A stretch of 64,000 bases of DNA from Phoebastria nigripes (Eukaryota > Chordata > Aves > Procellariiformes > Diomedeidae), in assembly GCA_035582835.1 (NCBI GenBank), contig JAYKAV010002628.1, positions 809,298 to 873,297 of the forward strand, read 5' to 3'. This document shows, piece by piece, positions 27,101 to 36,032 of this stretch; within the stretch, counting starts at the first letter, position 1; each line of letters begins with the position of its first letter. The notes below the pieces were generated by a model. The model ran no database searches. It was not told where the DNA came from and worked only from the letters and a program-made list of their open reading frames with translations. The position numbers and the translations under genes were made by a program.

Positions 27101-30100
27101 ATGGCAAGGTTCACCTTATTATTTACTGCATGGAAGGAATATACAAAGGAAAATTGAGTTAGAATGATTCACACGGAGGCAGGCGACGCAAAGAGTAAGG
27201 AGAACCCTCCCATGGAGTCACAAGGTTGAGTGGACCCCCTTGCTTCCTAAACTCCTTTTGGAGCCTAGGTGCAGCTGGATCCAATTTTAGTCTCAGACCT
27301 GGTCAACGGTTTATGTCTAATGGAATTATCCATACAATGTTTATAATAATATTGAGTAGCTATATGGATTAGTAATGTTTCATAGTATTAATTCAGCATG
27401 CTATCAGTCACTTACTGAGGATCTGTCACAGGTAAGGGATCTCTCCGCCTTGGGTAAGGAAGGATCTTTTAGTCTCAGGTAAGGAATCTCTAACCTTGAG
27501 GCGTCCTGGCTCAAAGGGAGAGTCACCTGGCATGCAGTCCAGCTGCAATTCAGGGAGAGCTCAAATTGGGCCCATCCTGATAGTAATATTTATAGGGTGA
27601 AGTAGTTGGCTGCTAGTCAATAGTATAGACAAGATAGATGTCTTCATTTTAGCTCTGGTATCTTGTTCTGTGCTTTGGTTATCTTGCACTTTTGGGTTTC
27701 GAAATAACCTTTTGAAATATTTTTCAAGACACCTTCACTCCCTTGTATGTGAGCCAGGGGCTTTCCAGCTCGCAAGTTCACCTCAAGGATGTGAGGCCTG
27801 TTGCTCCTTAGTCAGCCTGAACCAAAGTACAGCTAGGGGTCAAGTGTATCCATCACACGTGTGCAAATCCTGAGTTAGCAAATCCCAGTTCATCCAGCAC
27901 TGGGGACATGGGAGGAGTAGCAGCTTTGTTATTGGTACAATTGCTGGTTACAGGTTTGTTTTGGTTTTTTTTAATATTCATTGCCCTACCTGAAGGAATT
28001 AGGCAGCTGCCAGTTTTCTGGTTATTGAAAATACTTGCCAATAATTACATCCATTTCTAATTCTCTTGCGGTGGAGAAATTATGGTGCTGCTAACATTGT
28101 TCTCCCCCACTGAGACTCCCTTTGAATTCTTTGGTTTGATGATTTACAGTTTGAGAAACATTGATCTACAAATATTTAACTATTTCTTACGGCAACAACA
28201 ATATAGATAATAGACACTAAAAAACAAAATTAAGTACAGTTAGCAGTCTTGGCATTATTCATGGAAGTTAGGAACATATGATATTTTTATACAACAAGAT
28301 ACTTGGATTGACGTGTCACAGTCCGAAGAAGATCCAGGGTAGAAGATGCCTAGTAGGAAAAAAAAAAAAGTCTGCAAAATACAGACTTAGAGAATGAAAA
28401 AGTGACAAGATTTGAACAGGGGGATGAACAAATTAAGCTTTTTTTTTTCCCCCACATAAAAGATGGTGGTTGTTATGGATGAAGTTGGAATGCAAAGGGA
28501 AAAACAGGCTTAGCTGCGAACTTCATTCTGTGGATTTCTGGATGATGGTGTGTCCCTGTTCAGAGAGAGCCTGAGCTGTTAAGGAATATGATGTCAAAGT
28601 GGATTGTTAAGTTCAGCTACTGAACTTCTCCAGGATGAGAGGGTCTTGGGTAAAAGCTTACTTCTTGCTCTGACCATGATCTTTGATAATAAGCAATAGA
28701 AATTCTGAATCTGAGGATTTGGCACTATGCCAACATGACTGTAAAAAAGTGAATGGTTGTCAGCATTCAAATAATTTTTAATTTTAAACTTTGCAAGAAG
28801 TAATGGAGTATATATTTGACTTGAAGTTCCTTCAAAACCCTTAGCCTAAAGAAGGCTCTATGTGTGTTTTCTTCCCTGCTCAGAACCCTGTGAACAGCAG
28901 AGCTAATGAAGGTTGATTTTATAAAGCTTTGTGCTGTGTGGCTAAAGAATGTGTTCTGCCTGTAACTGTTCTTAGAATTGGGGCAGTTTAGTTCCTGGGT
29001 GGATTGCATGGTGTGTAGCAGAATTGTTGAACTCCAGCTGCAAGGCATGAAAAGGATGCTTCTTCTAGCTATCTACTTTGATGAAACTTATTATGTAATG
29101 GCTTTGAGCTCTGTTGTTGCTCTGTCAGATTTAGTTAAAATTTGCCACTAGAAATGAAGCTTGTTCATTAGGTGAAATTAACAAAAACTAAAAACAAACT
29201 CAATGTTGGCAACTATTAGGGAAAGAGAATACAACCAAAAGCATTGTTTTGCCTCTGGGGCAGGATGTCATCTGCAGTGCTGTGGGTAGTTTTAGTCCTT
29301 GAAAAGGTAGTAGAGAGTAATACAGAGAAGAGTAACAAAGACAATTAAGAGTATGAAGCAGGTCCTGCATGAGGAAAATTTAAAATAAAACTTCACCTGG
29401 GAAAAGAGGTAAGTCGAGAGAAGGGAAAGATACAATGGGTGTCTGTAAAAGGATAAATAGCACAGAGAAGGTGAATGAGGAGTGATTGTTTATTATTTTT
29501 CAGTAGAAGTAGGGACAGTGAATGTCCAGTGGCAGATTCGGAAGAAACAAAAGAAGGTTGTTCTTCATTAATATATAGCTAAACTCCTTGCCCCATAAAT
29601 TCAAAAAGCAGAGACAAATTTCTGCCTGAAAAATCCACTGAGAGATAGTAAGCATCAAAATACTGTCTCTGGCTTAGGAAGTCCCTGAGTTGCAAATGGC
29701 TAGCTGATACATAATACCCGGGGAATATTTTATTGAGCTTAGTCCTGGGCATCCAGGGAACTGTTAGACCAGGACATGAACTAGGTAGTTTTTGCTCTGA
29801 CCCAGTGTGATTGTTCTAATGACAAACAGGCAGGTAGTGTGATCACATGAACCTCAGTTTTTGGAAACTATAAGGCTGCTTGTATAATGTAAGGGCTAAT
29901 AGACTATTTTTTTTTTATAGCGTAAGCAAATCCTATAGGAATAGGACTGAAATAGATTTTCCTGGTCCTTAGGGCATTTCCTTAATGTTATGCAATTCTT
30001 ATCATAAACTACCAGATTTCCATTTAGAATTACTTAAGGTTAAATAGCTTCTATTTTTTACCAAAAGGATATTTGCAGGATATCTAACTCAATGCAAGTG

Positions 30101-33100
30101 ACTTGTATAAAACTTGTCTTCCAGCTGGAGAATGCCAAACTGTCCTCTGACCAAAATGACAAAGCTGCCGGTGCAGCTCGAGAGGAGTTGAAGGAGGCTC
30201 GCATGAGAATAGAAGCTCTCAGCTACCAGCTTTCTGGCCTTCAGAAACAGGTAAAGGGACTAAATCTGCTTTCATCTCTAATACAGAGCAGTGTATTTTT
30301 TGGATATATTAATATTTCTGTCCCTTCATATTTTCTGAATTTTACAGAGAGAAATCTTTGTTGTGTTCATTGGGGAGGGAGAAGAATTTTTTTACTGTAC
30401 CCACATATATGCCAACTGGGTTTTCCATTGTGCTGTCTCCCTAGGCTAGTGCAGCAGAAGATCGCATTCGTGAATTGGAGGAAATGATGGCTGGTGAGCG
30501 GGAAAAGTTTAGGAAAATGCTAGATGCAAAGGAGAGGGAAATGACAGAAATGAGGGACCAGATGCAGCAGCAGCTTACAGAGTACCAGGAACTGCTTGAT
30601 GTTAAATTAGCACTGGACATGGAGATCAGTGCTTACCGAAAACTCCTGGAAGGAGAAGAGGAAAGGTACGTACAGATTCCACGTTCTTTTCTTAGGACTA
30701 GCGGGTGTTATTTTCATTTCTTGTGCTTTTTTTTTTTACCATTTGAGCAGGAACACCCAGATTTTGTTTCACTGAAGTCATACTGGCTTCACACCACAAT
30801 GCGTTGCATGGAACACTTACATGGAACACTTGCAAGTGTTCTCATCAGAACACCGTCTTTATTTTATTTTGGTTTTTATAATGGTCTCAGAATACAGTGG
30901 AATATATCATTCTGTGCTTGACGTTCATCTCCTCTTTTTATTTAAGTGCTTATACTTCTGTGTTTTCCTGTTTTTAAATTATGTGGCCCAAGAATAGTGA
31001 GTTAAGTAGTAGATATACTGGAGGGGAGGGTTAAGTGATCTGTGTTGCTCTCATTAGCACTGCTTTCCATGTCACATAATCATACTACCAGAAAATTTCT
31101 CAGGGATGGATAGCCCCCCCCCCCATTCTCTTATATGCAGTCTTCTGACACACACAGTGAGGCTGCTTTCAGCCTTGGGGCCTATTACAGGCTGGTTACT
31201 GAGTATATTGTAGCATTATTGCTTTGTGTGTAGTTCCCTGGATGAGTTAATTAAAATGCTTGCTTCATTGTGTTAAGGTTGAAGCTCTCTCCAAGTCCCT
31301 CCTCCCGTGTTACAGTCTCTCGGGCTACCTCCAGCAGCAGCAGTAGCAGTACTTCACTTGTTCGCTCTTCCCGAGGCAAGAGAAAACGTATTGAAGCAGA
31401 GGAGCTTTCAGGCAGCGGAACAAGTGGAATTGGCACTGGAAGTATTAGTGGCAGCAGTAGTAGCAGTAGCTTCCAAATGTCCCAGCAAGCTTCAGCTACA
31501 GGAAGTATCAGCATAGAAGAGATAGACCTGGAGGGCAAATACGTTCAGCTGAAGAACAACTCAGAGAAGGTAAGTGTCAGCAGAACTCCTAGAAAACAAG
31601 GGGTAGGAGCTAAATTGAAATGTTACACAGCCTTTTGTAGCACAAGTAGATGGAGTCACTTGGAGAGCAGGAGCAACATCTCAAGGTGCAGTGTCCTGCA
31701 ATAATTAACAGGGGCATTTGAAAGTTGAACGTTAGTGTGCTAGCATGAGTGTAATGTTTGCTGCAGGAAGAGAACACAGTTTGTGCCCCAAATGTCTAAA
31801 CGTGTGTGCTGGTACCTTGCTCGTGTAAATAAGCTTGCTGGCTCTAGCAGAACTTTTTTGAGTGAAATGTGTATCTTTTTAAATTTTGCTGAATGACCTT
31901 ATGGAATTTACACTTTAGACTATTAGTGGGTATAGAAAAATACTTTCAAGTTAGAATGCAGATGTCTAACAACCATGTAAATAAATTTATATTCACATTA
32001 TTTTAGTAACAGAGACCTAGAGAAAGCTCTGATGCCTGTTTGCTCTGTTTTGCTCACCCTAAATAACCTTATGACTCTCTCCATTAGGATCAGTCTTTGG
32101 GTAACTGGAGACTGAAAAGACAAATTGGAGATGGAGAAGAAATTGCTTACAAATTTACTCCTAAGTATGTCCTCAGAGCTGGACAGACTGTAACAGTAAG
32201 TTATACTTACAGTATGTCAACAATATATTCTTTTGTTGATGCTGTGGCAGTTGTACATCTGACATTTGGTACAGCCTGATTTGGTGTATAACTTTTGGTT
32301 TCATGGCTCTCACTTTAGAGGAGCAGGATTTCAATTATAAAAATGCAGAACAGAAATGGAATTTCTGTATTGGCACTTCAGTATTTAAGACCATTTCGGG
32401 CACAGAGGAAGTTGAAGAAAAAGGTGTTTTGGGGAGTGGGTCAAGGGCTGTTTGTTTTCAAACACCTTTGCCCAGGTTTGGAACACTAATCCTGCTCAAC
32501 CTCTTAATGAAATAGGAACATTTCAGAGCATTCATTCAGTCTAGTAGACTTCAGTTAAGTTTAAGACTAGACGTTCTCGGCCTTAACTGTAGTAGAATAG
32601 CTGCTTTTCTGTAACTTTGTATTTTATTTTCAGTCTGCAACACATGTTCTTCAGAAATAAAAAATGGCTTTCTTTTAATTAGTTCGAGATATTTCTACTT
32701 AAGTATCAATTGGTCAGATACATATAAAAGATTAAATTGATACACTACAAGCTGCATTTTATGTCTTGGCTCCATACAGTATAGTCATTGAGACAGTGGT
32801 AGGAGAAATTTGTATATTCAGAAAAGAATTGATGACTGCAATGTTAGATAAATTTTTTTTCTCTTGGGGTTTTTTTATGGCTAGTGTTACTTTTTGTTAT
32901 AGACTGAGAATAATATCTTACTACAAGTAATGGTGTAGGTAAAAGGGTAAAACTGCCATTGGAATTCAGAAACAAAACTGCTATGTAGAGAGAAGTAGGA
33001 GAATTGGGGGGTTCTGTATATTTAAAAATAAAATGTACATAAATAGCTAATTACAGAATGTCTTTCTCGCTAGATTTGGGGTGCAGATGCAGGCGTATCT

Positions 33101-36032
33101 CATAGCCCCCCTTCTGTTCTCGTGTGGAAGAATCAAGGCAGCTGGGGCACTGGAGGAAATATCCGCACATACCTCGTAAACTCTGAAGGAGAGGTAGGCT
33201 GTGTCTGTAGAAAAAAGCTGTGGGCTGGGTTATCTCTCAAAGTCTTTAATTTGGGGGGACGACGACGACAAAATCCTGATTTTAAGATCTCCCTATTGTC
33301 TTCTAAAATAAGACAGTTTATAACACTGAAATAATTAAACATCTGTATGTATCTCTGAGATTTTTGGGAAATTTTGGAAAACTGTGATCATCATCCTGAT
33401 TACATCCATAGACTTTTTTTTCCTGTTTTAGAAAAACACCCTGCTAGTAGAGAATTTATTTGGAATTTGAGTACGTATTTTCAGAAGAGACAAAGAAAAT
33501 AAGTATTGCTGGCAATTCAAAGTTACAGTATGTAGTACCTACAATATTCTGGGGTGCAATGGTAAATATTAATGTAGGAAGATAGCTGTCACTTCAATGT
33601 TGGAAGTATATCAGAAGTTTTCATTTGGCACAGGTTCCTGTGTATTCTGCATTGTCCTACATCAGCCCACAACTGATTTTTTAAAACTATCCCTGCAGAA
33701 GACTCCTGCAAGGGAGGATCATGCTTTGGCTGTTATTCATAAATGTCCCATTATCCCAGTGATCTGATAGAAATAGGAAAGTGAAACAGACCACCCTTGT
33801 ATCAGTTTTCATGCTGCCTTTCTTGCTGGCAATTCTGTGGAAGCATTTTGTCCAGAACAGCAGCACAGGACAACGTAGGATGGAGGGTCATTTGTACAAA
33901 CAGAAAGCTAACTGGCTTAGTATTCAAATAGAAGTGGTTAAACTAGTATCTGAAAAAAATTTCAAATCCATGTCCATTCCCACTGTGGTAACCTTTAGTA
34001 TCCCTGCTTAGAAGTGTNTATTTAGAGCGACTTTTTCCACAAGTAGAAATTTGCACCTATGATTTCAAGGGTGCAAGTGTACAGAAGAATTTCTTACTGC
34101 TAAGAAGTGTTAAAAGTAATTTAGTAATAAAGGAAGCTTCCTGGGGTTTTCGAATTCTTTTTAGTGCCTGGTTTGGAAGACCGTCCTGATAATTGATATA
34201 TGCAATTGATATAGAATATTTAGTAGAAACTAGGAATATTCTTAATGCTGTGTAATCATACTGAGAAGCTTTAGTTTCTCACATTACAGTATGTCTCAGA
34301 CAGCTCCTAGCTGGGTCTGCTATGAGCTTGTATAAAATTGAGTAATGATCACCTGAAACATGGCAGCTTCCTCTCAAATCCCTAGGTAATGAAAGAAAAT
34401 TCCTGAAGCTAAATTACATCACCATGCCTTTTAGTGGATAGAAATAGGAATGTTGTTGTGGTTTGCAGGATATTACTGGTATTTGCTTGCATAACTAACA
34501 TTAAATCTAGGGCAAGTTGCTTTAAACCCTCCAAAATTTAATAGGGGTATTATATTGATGGTATAGCAAAAACTTAAAGAGAGAGATGTAGACTACTGGC
34601 CATCTCCTTATCTGTCATTTTGTGTAGGAGGTTGCAGTGAGAAGTGTTACTAAATCAGTAGTCGTGCGAGAGAACGAAGAGGAAGAGGATGAAGCAGAGT
34701 TTGGAGAGGAAGACCTTTTCAACCAACAGGTAATAAGATGCAGACCAGATATTTAACTTGTGCCTCGTTGGTTGGATTAATCAGGCATAAGATTTTGGGG
34801 GGGTCCCTTCAACTTTTGCCAGCTTTGAGCTTCCTGGTCCATTTTTCCAATGGATGCTTGCAGAGGACGATCTCAGAATGGCTTGCAACCCTGCAGTATT
34901 ACTACAATGCACAGAGAGAGTATAATGTGAGCGATTCTTCCAGGAATTGCTGCTTGAATCAATAATGGTACAGCTCAAGCAGTGGCTAATGTCAGGTCAG
35001 GGTGCCAGGGTATCTATGGAAGTATGCGACAGATCACAGATTTACAGCATTGCAATGACATAGACTATTTTTAGGGTTAGTAAGATTAGTTTTAGCAGTC
35101 AGTGTTCCTCCCATTCCTGTATTTGCTTCTCTATAAAAAAGAGTCTGTGGCATTCTTGCTGTAAGCAGAATATAACCATTGGGAAATATAACCACTAAAA
35201 ACCAGGAAAGGGGGAGTGCTGCTGCAGGCTTCACCTTATTCGTTTATTTTCTGATAGTATATACCTGCTACATCTGAAATAAACTTGTTTTTTCTTGATA
35301 ATACCACTTGTATGTTTTCATAACCCTTAGTTAAGTACTGAGAAATAACTGACCAGCAGTCAGCAGAGTGAAAAGGAGAAAGATACTTCATACAGGTGAT
35401 ACCAGAAAATATTTTAACTTTATTTCAAAGTCAAGCGATTTGTTCTCCTGACCAGTGGCCATTAGTAGCTCTTTTCACAAAGAACTCATTCTGTGCAGGT
35501 TTGAAGCTGAGTTCTGAAAGTGGTTTGGTGGTTTGTTTTTTTTTTTTTTTTTTTTTAGTCTCCAGGAGATTGAGCAGTGTATTTGTAGTATAAAGCAACT
35601 GAAACAGAAACTTTTTGTTTTCTTTTTTACCCAAAGAAGCAGCTATGCAGCATAGATATCTCTAATGGAAACATCGTTTGAAATAAAGGAAGGAACTTCC
35701 TGTTCTAAAGCTAATGACATCACGATTCTCATTTGTCATCTGTATCAGTGTTGAAAGTATGGAGATTAACCAATCAACCCATCATAGAAAACCACGACCA
35801 GAGTAGCAGTGTCTTAATCCTGGCAGTAGACTGTGACGTGTGCTATGCTTTCTCTATAGTTGTGATGTTCCCTGAATATAAATGAACTACAAAAAAAATG
35901 CTTTTAACAACTGAGATGATAACCAGAGTCTAGGCTTACAATATGAAAAGGTAATAAGAATTGAGTTCAACTATGTCTGTCTTATTTTAGGGGGATCCCA
36001 GAACAACCTCTAGAGGATGCTCAGTGATGTGA
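9006..36032 (+). CDS. LMNB2: Lamin B2, 5'-partial (exons 2-12 of a spliced gene)
   Basis: B-type lamin, a nuclear intermediate-filament protein lining the inner nuclear membrane. Coding segments are 9006-9142, 22014-22170, 22837-22962, 25376-25546, 30125-30250, 30445-30665, 31278-31569, 32088-32195, 33074-33193, 34628-34729 and 35991-36032. All have AG/GT borders and joined phases, giving 1,602 nt or 533 residues plus stop. Exon sizes 157, 126, 171, 126, 221, 108 and 120 equal the lamin A series as I recall it. The order is coil 1A end, coil 1B, coil 2 ending in the IF signature [14 protein letters not shown], a Ser-rich NLS segment (RGKRKR), an Ig-fold tail (exons 9-11), an acidic stretch, and CSVM for farnesylation. 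Wording such as [12 protein letters not shown] and [17 protein letters not shown] is lamin B2-specific rather than B1 or A. Synteny with TIMM13 and TMPRSS9 agrees. Exon 1, about 67 residues, lies upstream. Confidence 0.97.
10384..10490 (+). repeat. Two imperfect ~60-bp tandem units inside the LTR
   Basis: Both units share GCTCGCCACTG/GCTCACCACTG followed by TGTGGGAGTTTA and an AGGAAAAC/AGAAAAGC lead-in. Ns cluster here, probably because the copies confuse the assembler. Confidence 0.6.
10509..10562 (+). repeat. GA-rich microsatellite within the LTR
   Basis: Imperfect (GA)n/(GAAA)n purine run. On the minus (LTR sense) strand it is a pyrimidine tract downstream of the TATA-like motif. Confidence 0.8.
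11231..13365 (+). other. LMNB2 intron 2 stretch, no gene seen
   Basis: Between the solo LTR and the ancient LINE relic. No exon-like or recognised repeat sequence was found. Confidence 0.5.
13370..14110 (-). mobile_element. Ancient CR1-like LINE relic
   Basis: Contains GGACCAAAGGTCTATCTAGC, GAAGAGTATAAGAACAGAGC and, further on, CAGTATTCAAGATGTGGTTG. These phrases are typical of an old CR1-related family shared by turtles, crocodilians and birds. It is highly diverged and gapped; boundaries and subfamily are uncertain. Confidence 0.5.
14200..14726 (-). mobile_element. Old CR1 fragment(s) abutting a younger CR1
   Basis: From about 14445 it reads like the reversed end of CR1 ORF2: CCAGGCTGGTCAGACTC, then CTGGATGCAATA, then ATTAATACAGCCCAGGATGC. 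It stops mid-element at CTGCTGGTTCA, where the younger CR1 terminus begins. The younger element may therefore have inserted into or next to it. The segment 14200-14440 resembles the relic at 3590-3900. Confidence 0.65.
15753..16307 (-). mobile_element. Solo ERV LTR nested inside the CR1
   Basis: Runs from TGTTGTGGTTTAACC to GAACCAGGACA, bounded TG...CA and flanked by GACCA at 15748-15752 and 16308-16312. Read on the minus strand it starts TGTCCTGGTTCCGGCTGGGA and ends GGTTAAACCACAACA, the form of an LTR common in bird genomes. A 5-bp duplication fits ERVL-type integration. The 43-base N gap lies inside, over the expected promoter region. The homologous CR1 at 60715-60719 shows a single uninterrupted copy of the target. 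Confidence 0.93.
16014..16056. other. Assembly gap (43 Ns)
   Basis: N run inside the LTR. True length is unknown, so an internal retroviral region flanked by a second LTR could have been collapsed here. Confidence 0.95.
18410..22013 (+). other. LMNB2 intron 2 stretch, no gene seen
   Basis: No exon or repeat family was recognised. It holds T-rich patches near 18840-18905 and an AT-rich approach to the exon 3 acceptor. Confidence 0.5.
22014..22170 (+). CDS. LMNB2: LMNB2 exon 3
   Basis: 157 bp after TTTTTTCAG. It completes the serine codon AG|C and encodes [19 protein letters not shown] through DLRAQLAK, coil 1B heptads. Length equals lamin A exon 2. Donor is GTATGG. Confidence 0.97.
22837..22962 (+). 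CDS. LMNB2: LMNB2 exon 4
   Basis: 126 bp, phase 0 to 0. It encodes [19 protein letters not shown] through [10 protein letters not shown], the end of coil 1B. Acceptor is TTTACTAG, donor GTATTA. The exon length is invariant among vertebrate lamins. Confidence 0.97.
22963..25375 (+). other. LMNB2 intron 4, nothing recognised
   Basis: 2.4 kb of intron between exons 4 and 5. No coding or repeat-family signal was found. Confidence 0.55.
25376..25546 (+). CDS. LMNB2: LMNB2 exon 5
   Basis: 171 bp, phase 0 to 0. It encodes [19 protein letters not shown] through LEQTYQAK, linker L12 and early coil 2. A GT-rich tract containing one N precedes the acceptor TGTAG. Donor is GTAACT. Confidence 0.97.
26317..26870 (-). 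mobile_element. 5'-truncated CR1, same subfamily as the copy at 14728
   Basis: Reversed CR1 3' end (ATCATAGAATCATAGAATGG) followed by closely matching late ORF2 text. On the minus strand it encodes [19 protein letters not shown] and the remaining C-terminal part of ORF2 to about 26409. It stops abruptly near 26870 at TAGAGGGGA. It lies in LMNB2 intron 5, antisense to the gene. Confidence 0.92.
26951..27857 (-). mobile_element. Solo ERV LTR
   Basis: A 907-bp TG...CA element (TGTTGTCGTGGATGAG to GTATCCATCACA). On the minus strand it has a TATA box TATAAATA at 27587-27594 and AATAAA at 27007-27012, in the right order for promoter and polyadenylation signals. It resembles a known avian ERVL-type LTR. 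No clear target duplication remains, so the copy is older or was altered at one edge. Confidence 0.75.
27860..30124 (+). other. LMNB2 intron 5 remainder, nothing recognised
   Basis: No exon or repeat-family signal was recognised. It contains short A/T homopolymers near 28358 and 28440. Confidence 0.5.
30125..30250 (+). CDS. LMNB2: LMNB2 exon 6
   Basis: 126 bp, phase 0 to 0. It encodes [19 protein letters not shown] through LSGLQKQ in coil 2. Acceptor is GTCTTCCAG, donor GTAAAG. Confidence 0.97.
30445..30665 (+). CDS. LMNB2: LMNB2 exon 7
   Basis: 221 bp, the standard lamin length for this exon. It encodes [19 protein letters not shown] through the rod-terminal signature [17 protein letters not shown] and ends two bases into an arginine codon. 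The signature is the helix-termination motif needed for filament assembly. Donor is GTACGT. Confidence 0.98.
31278..31569 (+). CDS. LMNB2: LMNB2 exon 8
   Basis: 292 bp covering the rod-tail junction. It has [10 protein letters not shown] (the conserved mitotic phosphorylation region after the rod), a Ser-rich tract coded by AGC/AGT repeats, the basic RGKRKR nuclear localisation signal, a second Gly/Ser-rich tract, and [17 protein letters not shown] opening the Ig fold. The serine repeats could vary in length between individuals. Confidence 0.97.
32088..32195 (+). CDS. LMNB2: LMNB2 exon 9
   Basis: 108 bp, phase 0 to 0, equal to lamin A exon 8. It encodes [18 protein letters not shown] through VLRAGQTVT, the core of the lamin-tail Ig fold. 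The donor GTAAGT is followed at once by TATACTTAC, so it can pair in a short hairpin. Confidence 0.97.
32196..34627 (+). other. LMNB2 introns 9 and 10, nothing further recognised
   Basis: Apart from exon 10 at 33074-33193 these introns show no coding or repeat-family signal. Confidence 0.55.
33074..33193 (+). CDS. LMNB2: LMNB2 exon 10
   Basis: 120 bp, phase 0 to 0, equal to lamin A exon 9. It encodes [19 protein letters not shown] through TYLVNSEGE of the Ig fold. Acceptor is CTCGCTAG, donor GTAGGC. Confidence 0.97.
34628..34729 (+). CDS. LMNB2: LMNB2 exon 11
   Basis: 102 bp, phase 0 to 0. It encodes [19 protein letters not shown] followed by an acidic run and [10 protein letters not shown], the last Ig strand and acidic linker. 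Acceptor is TTTGTGTAG, donor GTAATA. Confidence 0.96.
34730..35990 (+). other. LMNB2 intron 11, nothing recognised
   Basis: 1.26 kb with a T run at about 35538-35558 and no exon or repeat-family signal. Confidence 0.55.
35991..36032 (+). CDS. LMNB2: LMNB2 exon 12 with CaaX box and stop
   Basis: 42 bp encoding [13 protein letters not shown] and TGA. The C-terminal CSVM is a CaaX box; methionine at X directs farnesylation. B-type lamins keep this lipid, which holds them at the nuclear membrane. Acceptor is CTTATTTTAG. Confidence 0.97.
   Translation, partial: GDPRTTSRGCSVM

Noticed and set aside
31307..31516. Overlapping frame within LMNB2 exon 8
   Set aside because: Shadow of the lamin reading frame produced by AGC repeats.
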